A stretch of DNA of 59,331 nt from positions 1-59,331 of the forward strand of contig CAMTVQ010000003.1 of the NCBI GenBank assembly GCA_947085255.1, in the 5' to 3' direction. This stretch comes from CAMTVQ01 sp947085255. Lineage in GTDB: Bacteria; Bacteroidota; Bacteroidia; Sphingobacteriales; Sphingobacteriaceae. Position numbers and translations under genes: made by a program. Under the pieces are notes generated by a model. It worked only from the letters and a program-made list of their open reading frames with translations. It was not told where the DNA came from and ran no database searches. Below are positions 53,274 through 59,331 of this stretch, in pieces. The number at the start of each line of letters is the position of its first letter. The stretch's first letter is position 1.

Positions 53274-54119
53274 TTATTTTCTTGTCATTTGGCTCATTTT
53301 TAAACCAATAAGGGTTTCAAGCTGAGTGTAATAGGTAAAAAATTGAGACTTTGCATATTCAAAGCGTGTTTGAGCAGTAAAATTTGTTTCACTAATACTA
53401 GATAGCTCTACAATGGTGATGGCTGATTCACGAAATTCTTTTTCCGCTAGTTGATAATTAGTATTAGATATCGCCATTGCTTTGCTCAGAACTTTTAGCA
53501 CATTAAACGACGATAAAAGCGAATTATAAAGTATAATGGTTTCTTTAGCAACCTCCATTTCTGCTACTTCCCTTTTATGAATACGGCTTTCCATCTCACT
53601 CCTAGAAGCACTTACTTTAGCCTTTCTAGTAAAAATATCTACCAAGGGTATATTAATTGTGGCTCCGCTGCGGTACCCATTTATTAATATGCTGCTTTCA
53701 TTGGTAATAGGATCGGCACTATATGCTACATTATTTTGATTACCAATAAAATAACTGGTAGAACCATATACGTTTTTAAGCCACTCTCGTTTGGTTATTT
53801 TTAGTTCGCTTGTGCTTTTTTGTACAGTAGATTCTTCAAATTTTACTACTGGAGAGTATACAATTGCCAATGCAATAAGGCTATCGAGGGGCAATAACTG
53901 ATCTTTTAAATCTACTTCAAAATCGAGTAGGGGAATCGTGTCATTAATAGCGGCTAGAGTAGGAGTTTCAATAGCAAGTGTATCTGTTGTAGATGGTTCT
54001 ACAACCCTAATTTTAAAATTAGTAGGTGCAGCCACCGAATCCGTTTTTTGCGCCCAAGCCGTGTAGCAACTACTTGCCAATAAAACGAATAAAAGACATA
54101 GTTTGCGCATACTATACAT
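53274..54119 (-). CDS. TolC-like outer-membrane protein, half length
   Basis: This 281-residue protein starts with a signal peptide (ending TAWAQK). It has one TolC/OEP-type helix-hairpin-barrel unit: LDSLIALAIVYSPVVKFEES, then TSYFIGNQ, a central helical stretch and a C-terminal coiled-coil helix. TolC proteins have two such units in about 450 residues, so this is a single-repeat form. It sits where an OPX export lipoprotein (Wza) would be expected, suggesting it forms an EPS outer-membrane channel, perhaps as a larger oligomer. An alternative start at 54110 gives the same signal. It overlaps the sugar-transferase gene by eight bases. Confidence 0.75.
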   Translation of the reverse strand: MYSMRKLCLLFVLLASSCYTAWAQKTDSVAAPTNFKIRVVEPSTTDTLAIETPTLAAINDTIPLLDFEVDLKDQLLPLDSLIALAIVYSPVVKFEESTVQKSTSELKITKREWLKNVYGSTSYFIGNQNNVAYSADPITNESSILINGYRSGATINIPLVDIFTRKAKVSASRSEMESRIHKREVAEMEVAKETIILYNSLLSSFNVLKVLSKAMAISNTNYQLAEKEFRESAITIVELSSISETNFTAQTRFEYAKSQFFTYYTQLETLIGLKMSQMTRK

Positions 54120-55302
54120 TCTCTTTTTGTAATAGTGCAGGGATAGTTTTAAATAATATTTGCAAATCGCGTTTCAATGAAAAATCACGTGCATAATCAT
54201 TGTCCAAAGACATACGTTCGGCTTCGCTCATATCACTACTACCGCGTTTACTTACTTGCCATAGACCAGTAATGCCAGCAGGAGCCATAAAACGTAATGA
54301 AAATTGGTCGGTAGTCAGTTTTTCGGCTTCGTAAAGCGGCAACGGACGGTTGCCTACTAATGACATATCGCCTTTTAGCACATTTACCAATTGAGGTAAC
54401 TCATCAATACTGGTATTGCGGATGAAGTTACCCACTTTAGTAATACGAGGGTCGTTTTTAATTTTTATAAAAGTATCTCCAGTTTTTACTTTTTTATTCA
54501 GCAAATAGTATTTTTCACATACTATCTTTTTATCCAGATAAAGAGGTTGTTGGCAGTTTGTGCCTGCTTGTAAACAGGTTTCGCACAATTGTATGGTCTC
54601 TGTGTTTGTATTGGCTACAACTACCTCTTCTTTTTTATACTGGTTTAAGTGTTCCATTTCTTTTAACCGCTTGTCGGCATCGGGGTACATAGAACGGAAT
54701 TTGTAGAACGGAAATACATTATAACCAGTACCTACGCGTTTTGCAGCATAAAATATAGGTCCTTTTGACTCGAGGCGAATAGCCGCCGCAATAAGTATAA
54801 AAACAGGAGACAATAACAACAATGCAGAGCCAGCTGCCGCAATATCAAACAAGCGTTTGGCAATAGGCATTTTGTATTCGGTAAGCAAAGGTTTTTCTGT
54901 GTTTTTATTGCTTTGCTTAGCGTTTTCAATTAAGAAATCTGCTCGGTATATAAAGTCTGTTTCTTTGGTTTTGTTATCAAAAATGTCGGCAATACCGTTG
55001 CTTATAGCCGCTTTACGAATATCGTTGGTAATGTGTGTGGTAATAAGAATAGCAGGAATGTGCTTGTAAGCAGTATGGCTGTTTTTAGCTGTTACACAAT
55101 CAAAATCATTGCTACTATTGCTGTCGTTAGCCACAACCAATAAGTCAAAAAGAGGCTTTGTAGTAAGCCAATTAGTAAATGCTGTAGTAGTATCAAACTC
55201 AATAAGGGTGTATTGCGTTTTTAATTGGTCGATAATTGTAGTTACAGAACCATTTTTAATGTACACAATGGTATTTTGTGTAGGTGCTAGGTTTGTATCC
55301 AT
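54112..55302 (-). CDS. Sugar transferase with N-terminal pseudo-receiver domain
   Basis: A 396-residue initiating polyprenyl-phosphate transferase (catalytic part about 145-396) with a membrane helix (about 152-175). It carries GYNVFPFYKFRSMYPDAD, SIDELPQLVNVLKGDMSLVGNRP and GITGLWQVSKRG. Residues 10-128 resemble a response-regulator receiver domain (ITTHITNDIRKAAISNG), but the residue at the phosphoacceptor position aligns with Ala58 or Asn59, so phosphorylation is unlikely. A cysteine cluster Cys240, Cys243, Cys250 and Cys262 (C-x2-C-x6-C-x11-C) lies inside the catalytic domain. It lies 14 bases after a CheY-like gene. Confidence 0.85.
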   Translation of the reverse strand: MDTNLAPTQNTIVYIKNGSVTTIIDQLKTQYTLIEFDTTTAFTNWLTTKPLFDLLVVANDSNSSNDFDCVTAKNSHTAYKHIPAILITTHITNDIRKAAISNGIADIFDNKTKETDFIYRADFLIENAKQSNKNTEKPLLTEYKMPIAKRLFDIAAAGSALLLLSPVFILIAAAIRLESKGPIFYAAKRVGTGYNVFPFYKFRSMYPDADKRLKEMEHLNQYKKEEVVVANTNTETIQLCETCLQAGTNCQQPLYLDKKIVCEKYYLLNKKVKTGDTFIKIKNDPRITKVGNFIRNTSIDELPQLVNVLKGDMSLVGNRPLPLYEAEKLTTDQFSLRFMAPAGITGLWQVSKRGSSDMSEAERMSLDNDYARDFSLKRDLQILFKTIPALLQKENV

Positions 55303-55316
55303 AGGGTTATAGCGTA

Positions 55317-55694
55317 TTAGTTACTCGTTCGGCGTAAAATACTATCAATACGCGCGTCTAATTCTTCAGGGTTAAAGGGTTTAATCATATAATCATCAGC
55401 CCCTGCTTTTAGGCACTTAATTTTGTTTACGCTATTTTCATTACCCGATAGCATCACCAATGGAATGTTTTTAAACATACCGCTTGAGCGTACATGGTGT
55501 ATAAAATCATAGCCATTCATTTCGGGCATTTCAAAATCGGCAACAATTACATCTGGCAGTTGCCCCTGCTGCATCCAAGCCAAAGCATCTTTTCCATTTG
55601 TTTTTTGTACAACATCGTATTTGGTGCCAAAAAAATATTTTAAAATTTCTAAAATTGACTGTTCGTCGTCGATAGCTAATAGCGTCTTTTTCAT
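55317..55694 (-). CDS. CheY-like single-domain response regulator
   Basis: This 125-residue stand-alone receiver domain has the full active site: the acidic pair in LLAIDDEQ, the phosphoacceptor Asp in VIVADFEMP (about residue 52), the Ser in VMLSGNE, and the Lys in MIKPFNPEEL. It has no DNA-binding output domain, so it must act by protein contact. It is the first gene of the EPS set and is next to a hybrid kinase that probably feeds it. Confidence 0.93.
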   Translation of the reverse strand: MKKTLLAIDDEQSILEILKYFFGTKYDVVQKTNGKDALAWMQQGQLPDVIVADFEMPEMNGYDFIHHVRSSGMFKNIPLVMLSGNENSVNKIKCLKAGADDYMIKPFNPEELDARIDSILRRTSN

Positions 55695-55733
55695 TCGAGT
55701 AAATACTCTATTTATGGGTACCTAAAATAATAT

Positions 55734-55741
55734 CAAAAGTA
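55734..55741 (-). promoter_or_regulatory. -7 promoter element of the EPS operon
   Basis: The minus strand reads TACTTTTG, a perfect TAnnTTTG, 40 bases upstream of the CheY-like ATG. It places a promoter between the hybrid kinase and the EPS genes. A short palindrome GAGTAAATACTC (55697-55708) lies in the predicted leader. Confidence 0.6.
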
Positions 55742-55764
55742 CATTTTTATGTTCTAAAGCCGAA

Positions 55765-58700
55765 TTATAGTTCATCTTTAATTTGTATCAATACTGTTTC
55801 TAAAACCAGTCTAATCTTATTTTCAAGGGCTGGTAATTTTGCTAAGTTTTGTAATTGTTCGGCATCATGCTCCAATTGTCTAATTTCTGCCTTTAAGCTA
55901 CTTATGCCTAGCAAATCTATAGTAGACTTCATTTTATGGGCATAAAATTTCACCTCTTTCCAATTTTCTTGTTTTATAGCATCATGTAAACTTTGCATAT
56001 ACTCTGGAAATGTATTCACAAAAAGGGCGACCATTTTTTGGATAAAATCTTTATTTCCTCCAGCTGTAACGTTTAATAAATCAAGACTGTAGAGTTTTTG
56101 TTTTGATATGTTAGAGGCGTTTTCTGTTTGTTGTTCTGTCATTTTTGAACTCTTTTCTTCTACTCTTTGTTCTGTCAATTTTGGATTATTTTCTTGTATC
56201 GGTCTATCTTTAAATGATTGCGGTGCTAATTGATACACAACTTGAAATAACTCGGTTTCATTAAAGGGCTTGGAAATATAGGCGGTCATGCCACTTGCCA
56301 TATATTGTTCATAATCACCTTTAAGCGCATTGGCTGTACAGGCAATAATAGGTATTTGGGCTTTTTTCAGGTCGGGTAGTTTGCGTATGTTTTGGGTTGC
56401 CTCTAACCCGTTCATTATAGGCATTTGTATATCCATTAATACAACATCCACGTCATTTTCTTGAATTTTTTGTACGGCAATGCTGCCATTTTCGGCAACA
56501 ATTACGTTTGCACCCCATTCTTTCAAGATAGTAGTAGCATATAATGTATTCACTTCATTATCTTCGGCTAATAGTATTTTTATGCCAGTTAGTATTTTAT
56601 AGTTAGAAATTGGAATATCAATAGTTGGAGGCAAATCGGCAATAGAGCCCTTTTGATAGGTAAGGATAAAGCTAAAAGTACTGCCCGTTTTACCATCGCT
56701 TTCTGCCCAAATACGACCACCTTGAATCTCTACAAGATTTTTACAGATAGTAAGTCCTAATCCTGTGCCACCATATTGTCTGGCAGTGCTGCTGTATTCT
56801 TGTGTAAATTCTTCAAAAATTGACTCTTGCATTTCTTTACTTATGCCAATTCCAGTATCTTTTATGGCAAATAGATAAGTAGATTCGTTATCTGTTTCAT
56901 TTAGGTTAGTGATAGAAAGTGTTACAGTTCCATTGTCTGTGAATTTAAGCGCATTGTTGATTAGATTCATCAATATCTGATTTAGCCTAAATCCATCACC
57001 AATATTAATGGCTGTTTTTGGTTGAAAAGGGACCAGTTCTAGTTTGTTCCTTTTTTCTTCTGCTTTGCCTTGTAATAAGTTAACTACATTTTCTACAGTA
57101 TCCTTGATATTGAACGGCACACGCTCGATATCCATTTTGCCAAGCTCAATTTTTTCTACATCCAATATATCGTTTACAATAGTCAACAAGTTTTCAGAAG
57201 AGCGTTTCATTATTTTTAAAAATTTCTCTTGCTGAGGTGCTAATGGTGTTTTGCCTATTAAATCAATCATCCCCATAATGCCATTCATTGGGGTGCGTAT
57301 TTCGTGGCTCATATTTGCCAAAAAGCGTTGTTTAATAATAGCTGCTTCGCGGGCAATAGCAATGGCTTCTTTTAATTTTTTTTCATTTGCTATGGTTTCG
57401 GTAATATCTAAGGCAAATCCAAGAATCTCCTCTTTGTATTGAGGGTCTATAAACAAATAATTGCGCATTGTAATACCTTCGTCATCACTTGTTTTTGTAT
57501 GTATTTCTACGGTATTAACAGGTTTTGCAACAGTTGGTAAATGTTGATGAAGTTCGTAATTTAAGAGACTAACCGATTTGTCTAGCAAATCTTCTTTAGT
57601 GAGATTTAAGCGCTTTAGGGCCATACCATCTACGTAGGCAAATTTTTCGTCTTTATCTATTTTAAAAGCAATTACGGGAATATTGCTAATAATAGCATTA
57701 AGCATATTACCCAATTCGCGTTCATCTTCTTGGGCTTTTTTGCGCTTGGTGATATCAAAACCATATACCACCATCATCATAAACTCGTGTTGGTTATTAA
57801 AAATAGGTGTAAGCCTGCGCAATACATATTTTTTTGTGCCGCCAACTTCCGCTACTTCTTCCCATTCGCGGCTGCGGCGTTGTTTTATAGCATCATCAAA
57901 ATACGTATTACGGAACTCGATTAATTCCTGATTTCTTTCAGAAGTACTCTTTGATGTATCGTATTCGGTGCTGGCAAGCATCCAGGGCAGGTGATCTTTA
58001 TTGTCTCTTCGAGCCGCAGGGTTAATAAATAGGGTGTTTTGTTTGCCATCTAACACCACTACATCTGCTTGTAAATTCTTCAGAATCTGCTCGTAAAACT
58101 TACGTTGGGTTGCTAATTCATTTTGTGCATTTACTTGTTCGGTAATGTTGCGTATGGTACCAGATAAACCAATAGGTCGTTTTTTGCTATCAAATAGTAG
58201 TTTGGCAATAATTTCGACCCATATAATAGTGTTGTCTTTGCGGGTAAATTCGCCAATGTGTTTGAGTCGTTGGGTGGTACCAGTTACCAAATCCTTAAAT
58301 AGTTTTTGGTTCTCTTCTTTATCGGCTGGATTAGTAAACTGCAAAAAACTTTTTCCCTTACACTCATCAAAGCTATACCCAATAACTTCTTCGCAGGCGG
58401 GGTTCATCAGTGTAATTTCAGAAGTTAATGTGGTCTGAAAAATGCCATCTTCAAAGTCGTTTACCAAATTGTAATACTGCGACTCTAATGAGTTGGCTTT
58501 GTACTGTATTAGTTTTTTATCGGTAATATCAAATTGGATACTCAGGTATTTATATGCTTTGTTTTGCGCATTTACAAACGGATAGATAGTAGTATCCATC
58601 CATTGAGGCTGCCCATCCTGTCGCTTATTTTGTATTTCGCCTTTCCAAATATTTCCATTGTTTATTGTTTGCCATAGTTGATGTGCAAATTCGCGGAGTT

Positions 58701-58896
58701 CGATGAGGTAGATATTAGTAAAATGCAGCCCTATTATTTCTTCCTTCTTATAGCCAAGTTGTTTCAGCCCTCTGTCGTTTACATAGGTAATTAAACCATC
58801 TTGGTTTACAATAGCTACCGTTGCTGCCTCATCAAGGGCAATTTTAAGTTCTTGTAATTCGCTTATTTCGCTGTTGGATAATTGAATATTATTCAT
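55765..58896 (-). CDS. Hybrid sensor histidine kinase with four PAS domains, receiver and Hpt
   Basis: A 1043-residue multi-domain sensor: four PAS/PAC units (about 12-130, 140-255, 265-385, 395-505) and a HisKA domain with the phospho-histidine in NMSHEIRTPMNG. HATPase_c follows (KDTGIGI and GGTGLGLTICK boxes), then a receiver (phospho-Asp in VVLMDIQMP, about 775-895) and an Hpt domain (HKMKSTIDLLGI, about 940-1035). Its phosphorelay runs His-Asp-His. No membrane helix is visible, so it senses a cytoplasmic signal. The neighbouring CheY-like protein is the natural end point. Confidence 0.93.
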   Translation of the reverse strand: MNNIQLSNSEISELQELKIALDEAATVAIVNQDGLITYVNDRGLKQLGYKKEEIIGLHFTNIYLIELREFAHQLWQTINNGNIWKGEIQNKRQDGQPQWMDTTIYPFVNAQNKAYKYLSIQFDITDKKLIQYKANSLESQYYNLVNDFEDGIFQTTLTSEITLMNPACEEVIGYSFDECKGKSFLQFTNPADKEENQKLFKDLVTGTTQRLKHIGEFTRKDNTIIWVEIIAKLLFDSKKRPIGLSGTIRNITEQVNAQNELATQRKFYEQILKNLQADVVVLDGKQNTLFINPAARRDNKDHLPWMLASTEYDTSKSTSERNQELIEFRNTYFDDAIKQRRSREWEEVAEVGGTKKYVLRRLTPIFNNQHEFMMMVVYGFDITKRKKAQEDERELGNMLNAIISNIPVIAFKIDKDEKFAYVDGMALKRLNLTKEDLLDKSVSLLNYELHQHLPTVAKPVNTVEIHTKTSDDEGITMRNYLFIDPQYKEEILGFALDITETIANEKKLKEAIAIAREAAIIKQRFLANMSHEIRTPMNGIMGMIDLIGKTPLAPQQEKFLKIMKRSSENLLTIVNDILDVEKIELGKMDIERVPFNIKDTVENVVNLLQGKAEEKRNKLELVPFQPKTAINIGDGFRLNQILMNLINNALKFTDNGTVTLSITNLNETDNESTYLFAIKDTGIGISKEMQESIFEEFTQEYSSTARQYGGTGLGLTICKNLVEIQGGRIWAESDGKTGSTFSFILTYQKGSIADLPPTIDIPISNYKILTGIKILLAEDNEVNTLYATTILKEWGANVIVAENGSIAVQKIQENDVDVVLMDIQMPIMNGLEATQNIRKLPDLKKAQIPIIACTANALKGDYEQYMASGMTAYISKPFNETELFQVVYQLAPQSFKDRPIQENNPKLTEQRVEEKSSKMTEQQTENASNISKQKLYSLDLLNVTAGGNKDFIQKMVALFVNTFPEYMQSLHDAIKQENWKEVKFYAHKMKSTIDLLGISSLKAEIRQLEHDAEQLQNLAKLPALENKIRLVLETVLIQIKDEL

Positions 58897-58960
58897 GTAA
58901 ATAGAGTTCCTTTTTTTACGTTTTTCAAAGTATGATAATATCTTGAAAAAATCTAATATA

Positions 58961-58995
58961 AAAAAAGGTAGACAAATTTGCCTACCCTTTTTTTT
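58961..58995 (-). terminator. Terminator of the LruC-domain gene
   Basis: GGTAG / CTACC, extended by CAAA/TTTG after one mismatch, forms a short stem. On the minus strand it is followed by a run of seven T. It comes 26 bases after the LruC stop. Confidence 0.75.
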
Positions 58996-59021
58996 GGTTA
59001 ATAATTAATAAAAAAACTAAA

Positions 59022-59331
59022 CTATTTTAACATAAAAATAAAAGCTGGGTCAGGAGTTAGGTACCAATCTTTAGCATCTAAGCCATTAGAGGTAGCCCAC
59101 TTTCCAAAGTTTGGATACGCCTGTAAAATAGAGAACTTATGCGTTGGGTGAGCAAAATCTGTTTTACCAGGATAAATTTCGATAGCCCATGGCAAGTTGT
59201 TTTCTGTTTTGTAGAAACGGCCTGCTGCTGGGTTAGACGTATCGTGTCTTAGTCCAAAAAGACTAAGATCTGCATCTGCAGTAGCTGGTCTATCAGCACA
59301 ATGTATTTCTACAGGAACTTCTACACCAACA
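59022..59331 (-). CDS. LruC-domain (DUF4842) protein, C-terminal part
   Basis: On the minus strand an open frame runs from the window edge to a TAG at 59022. It reads VGVEVPVEIHCADRP, then ENNLPWAIEIYPG, KFSILQAYPNFGKWATSNG and DWYLTPDPAFIFMLK. The spacing NxPWAIxI...AYPxFxxWAxSxG...WY is the C-terminal LruC/DUF4842 pattern of secreted Bacteroidota proteins. The N-terminal part lies outside the window, so no start is given. Its function is not known. Confidence 0.75.
   Translation of the reverse strand, partial: VGVEVPVEIHCADRPATADADLSLFGLRHDTSNPAAGRFYKTENNLPWAIEIYPGKTDFAHPTHKFSILQAYPNFGKWATSNGLDAKDWYLTPDPAFIFMLK

Overview
This window is an AT-rich chromosomal segment from a member of the Bacteroidota. 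Three large secreted proteins end in type IX secretion (T9SS) sorting domains. Many genes are preceded by the Bacteroidota -7 promoter word TAnnTTTG and have no clear Shine-Dalgarno sequence. SprB repeats, an M43 metalloprotease and a LruC/DUF4842 protein fit the same phylum. The class cannot be fixed from sequence alone; a Chitinophagia- or Sphingobacteriia-like lineage is plausible. Genes are packed tightly, and several convergent pairs overlap or touch at their stop codons.

Layout. Bases 1-135: the 3' end of a 5S rRNA gene and its terminator. 312-5638: mostly housekeeping genes (LuxE-like protein, Mpo1-like protein, lysS, ung, an Lrp regulator) and two small lipoproteins. 5711-8805: a manganese operon, with a DtxR/MntR-type operator, the repressor, an NRAMP transporter fused to a UspA domain, and smpB. 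8829-15169: an outer-membrane protein, pcm, a lipoprotein paired with a polyprenyl-phosphate sugar transferase, and priA. 15342-18935: a LamG/FN3 T9SS cargo protein, followed by a CAU-anticodon tRNA. 19139-24494: a HAD hydrolase, an acyl-CoA ligase, the iscS-iscU-iscA operon and methylmalonyl-CoA epimerase. 24621-25706: a lone SIR2-like gene bracketed by a short direct repeat, which looks like an acquired defence-type gene. 25853-29955: a DUF423 protein, rpoN, asnS and plsY. 30191-39053: an M43 protease (T9SS), an amidohydrolase lipoprotein, pabB and a giant GloVer/SprB-repeat T9SS protein. 39054-39549: a gene-poor gap holding a fossil of a YCII-like gene. 39550-45239: purA, a STAS protein, a Fur-family regulator, a heptose-phosphate kinase, an aspartate aminotransferase, an outer-membrane protein and a Nudix hydrolase.

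45225-58896 is the most coherent system. It is an exopolysaccharide (EPS) locus on the minus strand. A hybrid histidine kinase with Hpt domain comes first, followed by a nearly gapless set: a CheY-like regulator, a sugar transferase with an N-terminal pseudo-receiver and a four-cysteine insert, a half-length TolC-like protein, a Wzz/Wzc-like protein with a decayed kinase domain, an O-antigen ligase/polymerase-like protein and four glycosyltransferases. The arrangement suggests that phospho-signalling may act directly on the first step of polysaccharide assembly. The window ends inside a LruC-domain gene.

I found no insertion sequence, prophage or CRISPR array. Small dispersed palindromes and tandem repeats are present.
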